Source of the DNA: Pontederia crassipes
Taxonomy: Eukaryota; Streptophyta; Magnoliopsida; Commelinales; Pontederiaceae
Direction of reading: 5' to 3'
NCBI GenBank assembly: GCA_030549335.1
Contig: CM060198.1
Span: 56,988,771-57,052,770 of the forward strand
DNA: 64,000 nucleotides
The translations under genes and the position numbers were made by a program. The notes beneath the pieces are model-generated. The model had not been told where the DNA came from, ran no database searches, and saw only the letters and a list, made by a program, of their open reading frames with translations. This document shows, one piece after another, positions 33,050 through 46,900 of this stretch (its first letter is position 1; each line of letters starts with the position of its first letter).

Positions 33050-33461
33050 CACTACAACATTTTTAATATTTTTTTACCGTTAAATCCATTGAAAATCTCG
33101 TAAAATCCGTCAAAAATTTTTCATGCATCGAAATAACCTTCAGACAACTTTCCAATGAATATGTCGTCGATGTGATCGACGGGTGTCCTCGTCAATAGTT
33201 CTGATTCCCGTCAGCACCATTGATGGGTGGCTCTCCGACGGGAGCCACCCAGAGGTTCCGATGGGATAACCATCGTCGAAAGTTCCAACGGGGACTTTCA
33301 TGGGAGATTTCAAAGGGATTCCAATTTTTTGTCGAAGAAATCTTTTTCAAAATATAAAAAAATTAGGCTCCCGCGGCAGGTGGCCAGATCCGGCCATTGC
33401 AACCTGACGATCAGGAATGGCCACCTGCTTCGATCCAGCTTTTTTTTTAAAGGAAATGTAG

Positions 33462-36400
33462 TTAACTATTGATATAACATCCAGTGTTATCAAAATACAA
33501 AAGATTGAGGATCCCCACAAGAGGGGTATCCTCCCAAAAATCATCACGGTTAGATTGCCGTGCAAATTTTGCAAAGTAATGAGCGACAACATTTGCCTTG
33601 CGATTACAATGCGTAAATCTCCAACAAGTAAAAGATGGCAGTAGTGAAGTAATATCTAATATAATATGTTGTATTGCTCTAGGAGGCCGCATTCTTCCAT
33701 TCAGGAGCCGAACAAGTGTTTGTGAGTCAGATTCAATGTGCAGCTGGGCAATATGATGTTGGATGCAAAATTGGATCCCCGTCAAGATGGCTCTAGCCTC
33801 AATCTCCAAAGCCGAGTTGCAACACCGCGCGAGGGCACCTGCGGCATAGAAGGAAGAATTGTGAGAGTGAATGATGAAACCAATGCCACTAGGATGCATG
33901 CTATCAAGGAAAGAACCATCAGTATTAAGTTTCCACCACCCCGTAGCAGGGGGCTCCCACCGGGCCAGCATGTGGCCTTGGGGGTGAGGTGCCTCAGGTA
34001 CCTGGCTGTTGATACATTCATAATAGCTAGAAAGAGCTCTCTGCCAAACCGACCGAGCGGTTGTCAGCTTGGAACGGAATAAAACTTCATTCCTGGCAAA
34101 CCAAATTCCCCAAAAAGAAAAAGCCAAAATAGATATCAATTTTAACTTTGAATAAGAAACCAGGGAGGAACCTTTAGCTAACCAAGCCTCGGCATGCCAC
34201 TGATTGAAAAATTCAAAGTTAAAATTTAGCTCGGATTGGGCCATGGACCAGAAGGATAGAGAGAAAGGGCATGAGAAAAATAGATGATCTACAGTCTCTA
34301 AGGAATTGCCACAGAGCTTGCAAGTAGGATTACATGATGGAATGAAATGCAAGATAACATCATACGTAGGAAGTCGCTTGTGCAAAAGCTTCCAAAGGAA
34401 AATATGAATCTTAGGTGCAACTTTGATCTGTCATAAGGTGTTCCAAGCTGGCCGTCCAGGCAAGGCAGGTGGTAAAGAGCCTTCAACTATAAATTTGTAA
34501 ACTGAGTTAGCCTTAGGAATCCCATAGGTATCCTTCACCCAGTGCCAGGTGTCATCATAGGCATGAGCAGGTAAGTAGATAGCAGTAATACAGTTTAGAA
34601 GATCAGGACCAAATATGCTAGCAAGCAATTGAACATTCCAGCAGTTATCACTAATTAGCTCATTCACTTTCATAGAAGAAGATATCATATTAACATTGAT
34701 ATAGGTCGGCATCCAAGCAAGAGGTATGGGGAAAATCTACGGATCAAAGAAGACAGAAGTGTTGTTACCATTGCCAATTTGAATTTGTAGCTCTAACTTA
34801 ATTTTGTCAAGAGTCTGGAGGATAACTTTCCAGCTCCACGCCATAGACCCAGAAAAATGCAGAGGGGTCCAAGGGTGCACATGCCCATATTTGTGTGTTA
34901 TTAATTGCACCCATGGATTGTTCTTATTGTTTATCAAATCTAGAGCCCTTTTAGCTAATAAGGATGTCCTGATGTGAGATAAATTTTTTATACCCAGGCC
35001 CCCACAGACTTTAGGTAATTGAATAGTCTCCCAATTGATGAGGTGTGTCCCTCTCCTACCCCACCTGGGTCCAGAAAAAAAGATTTATTATGCTTTTTAA
35101 TTGCTTCCAGAATGCCATTAGCCATATAGGTGGAACTCAGAGCATGCACATGGATGGAGTTTATAATAGAGTTTATGAGAGTGGCTTTACCAGCCTGATT
35201 GAGGAGTAATTGTTTCCATCCAGTAATTATGTTTGTAATTTTATCCATAATTAATTTCTGGTTCCTAGCAGGTATATATTTGTATGATATTTGAACGCCA
35301 AGATATGAGAATGGGTAAGTGCCAGTTTTAAAGTTGAGAATATTCTGAATAATGTGCTTTCTGTGAGTGGCCAATTTGGGTGGATAGAAAATCTCAGATT
35401 TATTATAATTTACCTTCTGATTGGTCAAGCCCTCATAATCAGTAAAGATAGTTTTTAGGACCTTACAGTTGTGCTTAGTTGCAGCCATGCAGATAAGAAG
35501 ATCATCAGCGTACATTAAATGACTAACACTGTAGTTATTTATAGAGAAAGGAATTAGAGATCCATTAGTGGTATGTTGATTCATCAGGGATGTGAACACT
35601 TGTGAGACTAGGATGAATAAGTAAGGTGAGAGGGGGTCACCCTGCCTAATGCCCCTATTACTGGTGAATGGATGGGAGGCAAATCCATTAATGTTACAGG
35701 TAAAGAGTGGAGACTTTATACATGTGAGCACCCAATGTATGAAGGTGAGAGGAAAATCCATACGAGTTAGAATTTGTGCAATGGCAGTCCAAGAGATCCT
35801 ATCAAAAGCTTTCTCCATATCAACATTTAGGAGGAGGAATTTTTTCCTACCTAAGTTAATAGAATGGACAAGTTCTTGAGCAAGCATGATGTTATCTTGG
35901 ATAGATCTTTGAGTGATAAATGTAGATTGGGCGGGATCAACAAGACTATCCAGGGTGAGCTTTAATCTCTGGATGAGAATCTTGGTGGTGATTCTGTAAA
36001 GTACATTGCACAGTGAAATGGATCTGTAGTCAGTGATCTTGAATGAGTGAGCATTTTTAGGGATGAATACAAGAAATGTGTTTGTCTAGGTCAAGGGAAG
36101 AGAATTTTCATTTAGGGATTTCCTAATGTGATTACAAATGTCAGGACCAATTATGTCCCAATAGTTCTTGTAGAATTTCACAGTGAAGCCATTAGGAGCA
36201 GGGGCTTTCCCCAGTCCTAAGCTCCAAAGGGAGTCATTGATCTCATCATCAGAGATAGGGGCAATTAAATGGTCCACCTAGGTGGGATTGAGTTTTGGCA
36301 GATGAGGCCAAGTGATGATGCTAGGGGGAAGGATTTCAGGACCCCATAAGGTTCTGTAATGATTTACAAAAGCAATTCTAATTTGTTCTTCATTTGTAAT

Positions 36401-37555
36401 CAGGAGCCCCTCAGAGGAGGTGATAGAGTGGATGTGGTTGTGCTTTGATCTGATGATAGTAGACAAGTGGAAAAACTTGATGTTCTTGTCCCCGTACTTC
36501 AACCAATTGACTCTAGATTTGGACCATCACTTTATGCTGATTTGCCTAAGAAGAGCAAGATGTTTATTGTAGGTGGCTCTAAGTGTGCTTAATTCATTAT
36601 CAATGAGACCAAGTCTTTCATCCTTGTGCTCAAGCATAGATATGAACACCTGTGCTTCCTGAGCCTTTTCTTCTAATTTACTCAGCACCTCCTTGTTCCA
36701 TTTTATAGTTTTTACTTTGATGTTATTTAGGGTGTCGTCAAGATTCTGGGGATTTGGGGGGATCCGGGTCCATTCTCTCCTCACAATTTCCTTAGGTTCA
36801 TTGTATTCAAACCAAAAAGTTTCATATTTAAAAGATCTAGGTTTCCTATGATGATGATTTGTTGTTAGGAACATGGGAGAGTGATCAGAAGCAGAACGAG
36901 GTAAGGTTTGTAGTCTACTGTCAGGATGTGACATCAGCCAATGGCTATTGACTAGCAAACGGTCCAGTCTACACAGGATTCTAGCACCACCCGATCTATT
37001 ATTACACCATGTGAATCTATATCCCTGCGGACAGAGATCACAGAGTCCTTGATTGTTGATAAGGTTCCTGAGAGCTTGTATTGATTTTGTGAGTTTGAAG
37101 ATAGCACCCCCCTTCTTGTCGTGGGGAGTGATAAGAGAATTGAGGTCACCAACGAGAGCCCAAGGGATGTTGTCCAAGTGAAGATTAGTAAGATTATTCC
37201 ACAGATTTTGACGCATTAGAGGGATAGTACTAGCATAAATGCAAGAGAGCAGAAAAGACGAGTTATTATGAGTTACGATTATATGTAAGATTTGAGGTGA
37301 AGCGTGGAGCAGTGTCACTTGAGTATTGCTGTTCTGCCACGCCACAAGTATGCCGCCAGATGCACCGATGCCGGCCAGGAAGTGTCCCGACCACGCACGG
37401 CCCATATGGCGGATGACCCGAGCGGAATCACGCTGATTAGTGTGTGTTTCCAGGAGGACAAAAATGCTAGGCTTGTGTTGCTTGATCATCTCCGTAAGGC
37501 GGTCCCTGACCTTGCTACGATCTGCCCCACGGCAATTCCAGCTGATGATCTTCAT
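33462..37555 (-). pseudogene. LINE ORF2: endonuclease, reverse transcriptase, RNase H; disrupted
   Basis: Domains in order: an APE-type endonuclease starting MKIISWNCRGADRSKVRDRL, with VGDLNSLI and ASDHSPMFL; reverse transcriptase with NVDMEKAFDRISW, GIRQGDPLSPYLFILVSQ and the catalytic YADDLLI; a zf-RVT segment CKLCGNSLETVDHLFFSCPF; and an RNase H domain with WWKLNTDGSF, EIEARAI and ESDSQTLV. Stops are at 36527-36529 (TGA), 36278-36280 (TAG), 36086-36088 (TAG), 34737-34739 (TAG) and 34431-34433 (TGA). A one-base indel lies in an A-run near 35078-35084. Most stops replace what looks like Trp or Gln. The element is not active but not ancient. Confidence 0.92.
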
Positions 37556-39295
37556 TTGGCCCCAGAAGGGGAGCCAGATGGTGCAACTTGCATAGGAACG
37601 GAAGAGTATAAGTCAGTTGTGATAGAGGTAGTGATCTTCTTACCTTTTGGGGGTTTTTTGGCCGCAGTACGCCTTTGAGGTTGGAGATCTGGAGGTTTAG
37701 CAGTTGTAGTTCTCCACTTGCGAGGCGATGTAGGAGGCCCAGCTTGCAGGGGAATGAGATCGGCGTCCGGCCCCTCATCGTCCGAAACAGCAGGGGAGGA
37801 AGCTGGCGTCTGGCGTTCCGGCAGAGTGAAACACGACAGCACCTGATGCACCAGATCCTGATGCTGATCGATCGCCGGGGATCGAGGGTGACCTGGACAA
37901 GAGCGGCATGCCTGGCGATGTTGTGGATTTAGAAGGAGGTAGGATTTTCTTAGAGCACGGCGCAGACGGAGGTAATGAAGGTGTTGTCTTGGTGGTCTGG
38001 TCCACGTGTACCCGATCCGAGGGTTGGGTGATGAATGAGTGGCGGATGCTAGGAAGCGGTGTGGGCCGTCCGACGCAACAGATGTGTCATCAGGACCGTA
38101 CCCGCTTGCCCTAGATCCGGAGCCATCCAGACCGTTGGATCGGCAATCCTGCTGATCAGACCGCAGCGCATTCGATGCAAAGGAGCCGTTGATGCACGGA
38201 CGGGCGGCAGTGATCTCCGTACCAGGACCGTTGAGATCAGGGAGCCGGGCGCGAGTAGTCGGCGGGCGATTAGCCGGCGGCGGCGACGGTGGCCCCACGT
38301 GTCGCTGCCCAGACGCCGCCTGATGGTGTGATGACCTTCCTGCATTAGATCAGGAATCCGAAGAGCAGGACTCCCTTAGAGGGCTCTGCCGCCGGCGCCG
38401 AGTGTAGCGATGGGCAGGACTCCAGCCTATGGCCGGGGGTACCGCATCGATAACAAAGGACTGGCAGACCCTCATACTGGACGCGCTGGAAGTATTTTCG
38501 GCCATTCGAGTGTTTCACCCAGATACCCTGCTTCACCGGCGATGCACGATCGAGATCAACACAGATGCGGGCATACTTACAATCATCCAAAATCTCATCC
38601 ACACGCAGAGGTGTTCCGAAGTGTTTGGCAATGCGGACAATCGTCGAGGTACTCCGCAATTCAAAGGGGAGACCCGGGAGTTTGATCCAGCAGGGTGACG
38701 AAGTAATGGATTCTTCCTCCGGCCGAAAGAACGGGCGCGGAATGGATACGTCGAGAATATGGCCGGCGACCATCCAAGGGCCACCAGTAAGAACCTACAT
38801 ACGATCCACGTTAGATTCAAAGTGAAAGATGACATGGAAGTTACCTACTTGGACAATGCGAAGCGCGGAAGAGAGCTTCCAGATGCCCGACAGCTCGAGG
38901 CGAAGAGATGCCATGGAGCTACCATCTCCGACGAATCGGACGATGAGGCACTGCTGCAGCTCCTCGCTCCTACATCTGATGTCTTCAATCGGGATTTCGA
39001 CTTCTTTCGTAATAGCCTCCTTGAGGTTTCGGAGCTGATTTTGGGACATCAATGGTGGCGCAAGGGCCCGTTGGTTTCGTCGGACAATGTTTGCCCAGGA
39101 TGGTCGCTGGGTGGTATTTGGTGCAGATCTGCTAGCATCGGCCGGCCGAGATGAGGCAGGAAGTAGATCGAAATCCAGAGGGTGATTTGGCATGGTAACG
39201 CGATCTCGGACGCCGTCGGAGAGGAGGTCCGGCGAGGGGGAGGGATTGGGGGGAGGTGGTGGAGGGTCTGGGGGTTCCGGCAAGGTGGGATTCAT
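37552..39295 (-). pseudogene. LINE ORF1 (DUF4283 and zinc knuckle), disrupted
   Basis: From the ATG at 39293-39295 a Pro-rich start leads into an RNA-binding DUF4283-type domain (LRLELSGIWKLSSALRIVQV, then the next frame segment MVAGHILDVSIPRPFF and CWIKLPGLPFELR). A CCHC knuckle follows (CYRCGTPGHRLESC). A TAG at 38795-38797 splits the domain, and a frame change lies between 38345 and 38298 before the Pro/Arg-rich tail. ORF1 ends in an ATGA overlap with the ORF2 start (37552-37555), as is common for plant LINEs read by re-initiation. Confidence 0.85.
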
Positions 39296-39998
39296 GGTCT
39301 GGAAAGGTGGCTAATGGGAGGTGGCACCCACCGGCGGGGAGTCGCCGGGGATGGGGCTTGGGGTCGCGCTCTCTTGTCTTGGGTTTGCACAATACTCGCT
39401 TCGATCCAGCTTGCAGGCGGCCCGAATTGACAATAGGCAGACGGATACGGCTGCCTATGTTTGATCTGCTTCAAATCGGCGTGCAAACGACAAGATCCGA
39501 ACACTTATGGACAACCCGATTGCTTCAACTCAGATTTGGGCACTGATCCGCCCTGTAGGCAGTCGCATCCGACAATTGCAGCCCGAATCGGCAACAAACA
39601 ACTAGATCTGGCCGCCTGCGGCCAATCTTACTTGTAGGTGACTGATCCGACTTGTAGGCGGCCGATCCGGTCCCCAGACGATCAATTTGTTAATAGTTTT
39701 GAAGGCGCCACCTGTCGATAACATTAATATTAAAATAATCACAACTACATAGTTATATTATATTATATTATATATTTTATTATTAATTTAAATATCAATG
39801 GGTAGCGCCTTTGAAATTATTGTGTTGTCCATCGATAATTTCGAATATGACCATCGTCGATAAATTAGCGATAGTAATTTTACATGTAGATATTTCGAAA
39901 GGATTTTTCTTTCCATCGTAAATGTCATCAGAAAATGCGAAAAAAAATTTCCATCGAAACTTGTCCGTCGAAAATACATTATTTTTCTTATAGTGTTA

Positions 39999-42900
39999 CT
40001 TATAATTGGTTAAATAACAATTTACATATTTGTTCCTCCAAAAAAATGTACATATGTAGAGAAAGAGTTAAATTAGCGTGCAACCATGGCGTACAGTACA
40101 ATCACATGCTCTAAACTTTCGAAAAAAATTTAACATCATTTTTAATGTGATGATTCAAAATACAAATAATCTATACCGTTGGATCAAAATGATATTGATC
40201 AATATACATATATAGAGAGAGAGCTAAATTGGTGTACAATCACAAATTATGATTGTACTAATTATGATTATACTGTGCAATCACATTCTCCGAACCTTCA
40301 GATCAAAACATAGATAATCTATACCGTGGAATAAAAAAGTTACTGTATAAATACCTACGTATATACGCACTGCCGTTTTGAACAGTATATATAATTTCAG
40401 TGGGGTAAAAAACGTGAAATACGTTATTAAATGTTGGACGATTCGGATCGATAAAAAAATGCATCGAATAAATATCAATGTTTTAATTATATAACTTTCG
40501 AGAATTAGTTCTTCCATTCTTCAAATCCATAATTGGTTGAATTTTGATTCAGCCGACTTCATGCCCCCACATGACTCCTCTTTTCTCCGGTTCCGACAAT
40601 GAGGGAATAAAAATCTTTCCCATGATCTAACGTTTCAAATTTACTTTCTCAAAAGGGAAAGTCAAAGTGTGACTTGGTGCAACACATTAGAATCTCTTCA
40701 CATTTCTTTTTTACAAATTTGAGAGTCATTGAATAATATAAAAAATAATAAAGTAATCGCAAAAAATAATATTTTTTTTATAATTTCCTTTTCTTATATC
40801 TAAGAAACTGTTTGATACGAAAATAATCTTAAAAACAAGGCATTGTTCTCATTTTTCTTATCAAACATTAATTTTAAAAAAACACGTTAATTGTAGATTA
40901 AAAAAGAAAAAAGAACAAATTATTCTTGACCTACTCTAAAACATCCTTATTCCAACAAATGAAATTTATTCTAAAATTTGTTAATCCTTTATTTAACAGA
41001 GTCGTGCGATGCTTTTTTTTTTATGAATTGTTCTAAAATATCTTTCTTGTAACTTAGAATGTTACAAAAGATAATAACCTATGCAAATATTTTTTTTTAT
41101 TGAAAAAAAAAGAGAGATGCTTCATGTCCTCACGTGAACGTTATTAAAAGGTTGCATGTGAGTTGTCAACTTGTCCTACAAAATATCTTTTCCTAACCAA
41201 CCCCCATTTTTTCAATTAATTATTTTAGTTTTTTTCTAATTTTTTTTTCTTAGATTAACAATATAAAAAAATCCAGATAACGACGTTTTATAGCACCCTA
41301 TTCGATTTGACACGGAGCTCCATTCCCGACCACACAACATTTTATTTAACTCGTAGCCGTTACGTTTCCGTTATTTTCACGTTATTTATTCGCATCATTT
41401 ATTTATTTAATCCGATTCGCATTCCCCACCACGCTCCCACGTGGATAATTCTAGTGGCCCCAGCCCCAATGTTTGCTGTTCGGCTAAGACATCGCCCTCA
41501 AAACGCCTCCGTTTATTTGTACTTGTAATTTATTCCAATTTGAGATAAATTATTATTTTAAGATATTAACGTGTTAGGACAGAAGAAGCTTAGTCGCACT
41601 CACACCCATTTGATTTCTTTTTTTTTAGTACAATTTTACTTTGTCAAGCGGACTATTTTATTTGTTATTTTTTATTTTCAGTATATCATCATCATCCGGA
41701 GGAGCTTCAGATATTTATTTATTTTTATTTATTTATTTACTGAAAAAAAACGTGTTGGAAGTTTTATTATTTTATTATTATCATTTGATTCGATAACTTA
41801 ATGAATAGTCATTATTTTTTTAATGTTTAAAAATAATGTCCACAATTTAATTGGTGCGACGTTAAATATCTAAATAAATAGTTAATTACTGTTGCTGCGC
41901 CTTTTCGAAACCGACCGGCTGATCGTAACGTCTCTCACCTCAGATTTATACGCACTTATTTTGCCCTGCGCCCCATGGAAGTGTGAACCCCGACGGTTTT
42001 TTTGTGGCGTGCAAGTTGGGGGTGCAAAAGTGGGTGGTTTTTGTTTATTTATTTATTTTTGCAATTTCGGCGTCGGAACAGCGTAAGAACCGTTTGGTGA
42101 GGGGCGCGCCGGGTGGGGGCACATGTGGGTCAAACGGGCGCTGTGTCGGCAGGGCACGGTCTTCTGCCACGTTACCCTTTTGGAAAAGGACCCGTCATCG
42201 ATGCGTGGGTCCGCCTGACAGCTCGAGTGGATGTGAAGATGGCCGCGAATGACCGTTTCGCCCTCGTCCCGTGAAACAGCAGTTGACTATGCTGCCCCTG
42301 CCACCTCGATTTTTTCCGTCTAATTTTTTTCCGATCAATTAATTAGATCATTTGTTTCATTTCTAATTGCGAATAATATTCACGAATCGAATTTTCCTCG
42401 TAATAAATTCAAGTTTGGTCGGATTGAATTTTTTTTTTCTGTAATCCGACCCGAAATTGAATTTTACTCGTAATAAATTCAAGTTTGGTCGGATTGAATT
42501 AATTTTTTTCTGTAATCCGACCCGAATCGAGCTGGTCCGGGTGGGGTGATTGTGTTATTCGATCATTATTTTTTTTAGTTTTTATTTTTAATATAAAATA
42601 TTTTTAAATACAAAAAATGTCATTTAAATAGCTATATTTTCTACATTTGAAATAGTTTATTTCTATTTTTAAAATTTTGAATAATATAAAACTATTAAAT
42701 TAATTTAAAAATCATTTAATATTTTTTAAAAAAGAAAAACCGAATCATCGGAACTGATAGAATCAATTTTAGTTGAAAATTTCCAAGTCTAACCTGACCT
42801 GCGAGTCTTATTCGACCGATCCGATCAGACCCAATTTAAAAGGGACCGGATTTTCGGGAACACCCCTAAATTATTTTATATATATGGGTACACAGAGAGT

Positions 42901-43550
42901 GCTACATTAATAAATTTATTTTATAGTAAAATTTATTGAGTGATTTGTAAATTAAAGAGTTTTAGAAATTTAATTCAAATCTCTCGATTTTGATTGTGAG
43001 TAATTAAAATTTATTAATCGAATGTGTTATTTAAACGAGATGATTTTTTAAATAGAACATTCATTGAAGGTACATTAGATATTAATATATAGATATATTT
43101 GCAATAATCCAAAATTTAAATTCTAAAAAATGCTAAAATTTTATTAGTATTACAGTACAAAAATAATACACAAAATTGCACATAAATTATTTTGAGCTTA
43201 ATTTTTTTTCGAGTACCATTTTACATTAAGGTGCTATTTAAATTCAAAATAAATAGATGTAAGTAGGAGCGCACTTTTAAATATTATGAGTTCATTAAAA
43301 ATTCTTCAAATTCATATTATCACTTTAAAATACATTATTCTATTTTATTTGAAGTGATAATATTATATTTTGAAGTGACAATGATGATACCTTTTATTTT
43401 ATACGCAAGAATAAATATTCACTCGATTATTAATTAAATAATCCTCACTTTTTTCTTTTCCTTTTGATCTAAGCACTAACCCAATGATATTTTTTTATGT
43501 GAGAAGATATAAAATCTCAAACAAAACGCTCATGCAAATGCAATGGACAT
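39999..43550. other. AT-rich intergenic DNA upstream of ERD4
   Basis: It contains two diverged copies of a roughly 150-base unit at 40049-40330 (shared words GTTAAATTAGCGTG/GCTAAATTGGTGT and AATCTATACCGT) and a 70-bp tandem duplication at 42384-42524 (word TCGTAATAAATTCAAGTTTG). A GC-richer patch lies at 41890-42310. An ACGTGG core of ABRE type occurs at 41438, too far upstream to assign. GAACACCCCTA near 42866 resembles the end of an hAT-type element, but no partner end was found. Confidence 0.55.
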
Positions 43551-43577
43551 GAGAGAGAGAAAGAGAGAGAGAGAGAG
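43551..43577 (+). repeat. (GA)n microsatellite
   Basis: A GA/GAAA-rich run followed by G-rich purine sequence to about 43625, about 400 bases upstream of the ERD4 ATG. It is imperfect. Confidence 0.8.
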
Positions 43578-43848
43578 GGAGGGGAGGGTGGAGAGAGAGG
43601 GGGGATCATGACAAAGGGGGGGTGAAACCGACAATGGACGCACAAAGCAACAAAAAAGGAGACGGTTGCCGCGCAGGGGCACTCCCGTAAACTACCTCAT
43701 CATAATCCGACACCCAAAACATTATTATTTTAATCTCAATTATCTTTCTCCTCGAGTTCCCCATCGCAGTGTCCGTCGCTCACTCACAGCTCATCGCCCA
43801 AAACGCTTCAATATTTGATGATGGCACCACACTCTGCGCCAGCTGCCC

Positions 43849-43857
43849 CTTTATAAA
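43849..43857 (+). promoter_or_regulatory. ERD4: Possible TATA box of ERD4
   Basis: CTTTATAAA lies about 135 bases before the ERD4 start codon, followed by a CT-rich leader. Confidence 0.5.
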
Positions 43858-43988
43858 CTCCCACCCTCTCTCTCTCTCCCCCCACCCTCTCTCTCTCCCT
43901 CTGTGTCCTGCAAAACGCAAGCTGAGCACCATATCTCAGGGAAGGAGGGAAGAAGAGTGCTGTAAGCGGAGGAAGAAGAAGAAGAGCG

Positions 43989-46900
43989 ATGGAATTCAGC
44001 TCGTTCTTGACGTCGCTGGTGACGTCGTTCCTGATCTTTTTCGTGCTGATGTTGTTGTTCGCGTGGCTGTCGAGGAAGCCCGGCAACGCGGTCATCTACC
44101 ACCCCAACCCCATCCTGAGGGGCGTCGAGCTGGAAGGGAGGGTCAGGACGAGGAACCCCTTCGCCTGGATCGGCGAGGCGCTCAAGGCCACGGAGGCCGA
44201 CGTCGTCGCCGCCGCCGGGCTCGACACCGCCGTCTACTTGGTCTTCCTCAGCTCCGGTATGATCTCATCCTTCAGAAATTGAGCACGCCGCTCTCTTATT
44301 TCGCAACAGAGCGGTCGAATTGAGCCGTTGAAAGTTGCAGGGGAAGGTTCAATCTTGTGATTTCTTGGATTTTTCTTTCTCTTATTAGTTGTAGTGTCTG
44401 TTAACCGGAAAAGAATAAGATAAAGACGAAGTGTTTCTTTCTTTGGAAATTTTTACTACTTAATCGCGTTGACAGAAGCTTCAAAAAAAAATTTTTTCCT
44501 TTTTCATATTTTACTGCAACAACTCGCGTTTACTGTGATCTCAAGTTTTTAATTCCAATCGACAAAGAAGGATGTTTTAATTGGCTTCACTGACGATTGA
44601 GGAATGGTTGTTTCTGAATTGATCTTCCAAGTTTCAAGTACTACTTTTAGTTCTGAGTGGTTCTCCATTTTTTTCGCCTTTAATTATTGGTCCTTGCTTT
44701 AGAGCAAACGCATTTGACTTTGATGAAACATTTGGTTTTCGTATCCCAAAATATTTGTCCTTTTAAAGTATTTCTAGTTCTCGAACCACTGTGTAAGGAA
44801 AAATGTAGCGATTTAGTCATAAAAAAAGTTTGCTTATAATTGGGAGCAAAGATTCCTCTTTTTTTGCTTGTGAAGGATGGATGACTTTTTTTCCTGCATT
44901 GTAAATTAATAAAATGCAACACCTGTAGCAACTCAAGCAATTATAAAGTACAAATAAATTTCAACATACAAATTAATTAATGATTTGTTTGGCCTCCCCT
45001 TTCTCGAATTTTATACTTGGAGATTTGTGTGTCATATGATGTGATGCATAAAAGTATGATGCTCATTTGCCTGTGATGTGTTTAAAAAGTCATTTTAACA
45101 TGCACTTTCCAGCGTAACTAGTTATTTTCTGCACATTACAACAACAACATCAAAGCCGCCTTATCCCACTGGGTAGGGTCGGCTACATGGATCGACGCAA
45201 TTCCGCTCTATTAGTAACCAAACCTTTCGGTATATTATTCACCAATAGATCTTATATTCGTTGATCCATGTTCATAAGATTCGACATGATTTTATGCTGG
45301 CTGTCGGGGCCTAACACAACCCTCCTCCTTTATCCGGGCTTGGGACCGGCTATAAAATATAGGCGGAGTTATTTTCTGCACATTAATGCTACATATTTTG
45401 ATGTTTGGATTTACTGTGTTTAGATAATGAACCTTTTTGGTGCGTTCTTCTCCTGGTGAATGCTCTGATGTCTACGTTACTATGCACTCTGAAGTGATCT
45501 CATTTCTACTTCCTTTTCTATTTTTTAAGAAAGGATATGTGGTGTTTGTGTTAAGTTGTTTGATATGTCGCCTTGATGTGGTCTGCAACTTTGTTATTAT
45601 CAAAGCTCTTGAGTTGGGATTCATCATATTGTACTGAATAATTTGTTGCATGTGTTAATGCAGTTCTAGCTATATTAGTCTTGTCTGGTATTGTGCTGCT
45701 TCCTGTTCTTCTCCCTCTTGCTGCCACTGATCACAGTACCAAAGGGACGTCTGATACTACCAGCAATGGGACCTTCAAAAATCTTGACAAATTGGCAATT
45801 GGAAATGTCAAAGTAAGTTAGCAATTTGCTTGTTCATTGATTATGAAGCATCCTCGTTCTTTCCAAAATTGTTAGCTAAAAGCTAATTTCCTCTGAAATA
45901 TGATGTTTAGTTCCAAGCATGTCAGCTACAATTAGAGAAATTAATCTGGACGTCCTATGAATATGACTGGGTATAAATATGTAAAACAGAGTAAAAAGTT
46001 AAAGCAGCACAGTCATGTCATAAACTGGAACGGTAATTTAAATGACAATATCATCAATTTCAGTTGTGTGAATTCTGTTTGGATATAATTATCTATGTTA
46101 AAATTTGAATGGTTAATTTAAGCTTGGTATGCATTTGAGTTTGTAATATAATTATATCTGATCTTCTTTTCCTTTTTTCTCTATTTGTCATATATAAGAG
46201 TCAATTCTGTGGATATTGCAGGAGAAAAGTAAACGATTGTGGGGATTTCTACTAGCAGTGTATTGGGTTTCTTTTGTTACATATTATGTGCTTTGGAAAT
46301 CATACAAACATGTTTCGGATCTCAGAGCTAGATCAAATTCATGCCAAGAAGTAAGACCTGAACAATTTGCTGTTTTGGTCAGAGACATCCCTCCAGCCCC
46401 TTCAGGTCAAACCATGAAAGAGCATGTGGACTCATATTTCAAAGCACTCTATCCCGATACATTCTACAGGTCAATGGTTGTCACAGACAATAAAGAGGTA
46501 GCTAGCTTGTCTATTGTTTCCTTAAAAGTTTGAGGTTCCATGTATTCAAATGAACACAGGACATCCATGTTCACAGAATTTGGATATTGCATCACCTTAT
46601 TCACCTTCTTGAGTTTTTTCATTTGCAGGTCAACAAAATTTGGGAAGAGATCGAGGGATATAGAAAAAAACTTGCCCATGCTGAAGCTGTCTATGCGGAA
46701 TCCAAAACCACAGGTAAACCGGATGGCATAAGACCCACCAGTCGGACAGGTTTTCTGGGGCTTGTAGGTACAAAGGTTGACACTATAGATTACTGTAATG
46801 AGAAAATCAAGGAATTGCTGCCTAAATTAGAAACTGAACAGAAGACCACTGTAAGAGAAAAGCAGCAAGCTGCAGCACTGGTCTTCTTTAATAGCAGGTC

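Larger units (their letters stand above)
33442..39397 (-). mobile_element. L1-type LINE with RNase H domain, full length but decayed
   Basis: Read on the minus strand: a short leader (39397-39296), ORF1 (39295-37552), ORF2 (37555-33462), a stem-loop ATAACA/TGTTAT (33474-33490) and an A-tail (T-run at 33440-33448 on +). The target duplication GCTTCGATCCAGCTT is at 33427-33441 and 39398-39412, inside the CACTA element, so the LINE is the younger of the two. At about 5.96 kb it appears complete. Coding frames carry several nonsense codons and a few indels. Confidence 0.92.
33050..39995. mobile_element. Non-autonomous CACTA transposon interrupted by a LINE
   Basis: The left end begins CACTACAACATTTTTAATA; the right end, reversed, begins CACTATAAGAAAAATAATG. 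Both are followed by sequences sharing TTTTCGACGG-like words. The flanking TTA at 33047-33049 and 39996-39998 is the 3-bp target duplication expected of CACTA (En/Spm) elements. Without the nested LINE (33442-39397) and its duplicated site, the element is about 975 bp and has no transposase. Sub-terminal regions are rich in GATCCG/CCGATC and GTCGA motifs, as is usual for transposase binding sites. Some internal words are repeated (GTAGGCGGCCGATCCGG near 39650). Confidence 0.9.

Noticed and set aside
42860-42880. End of another TAGGGGTG-type hAT element
   Set aside because: The word GAACACCCCTA fits, but no matching left end or 8-bp duplication was found within several kilobases.
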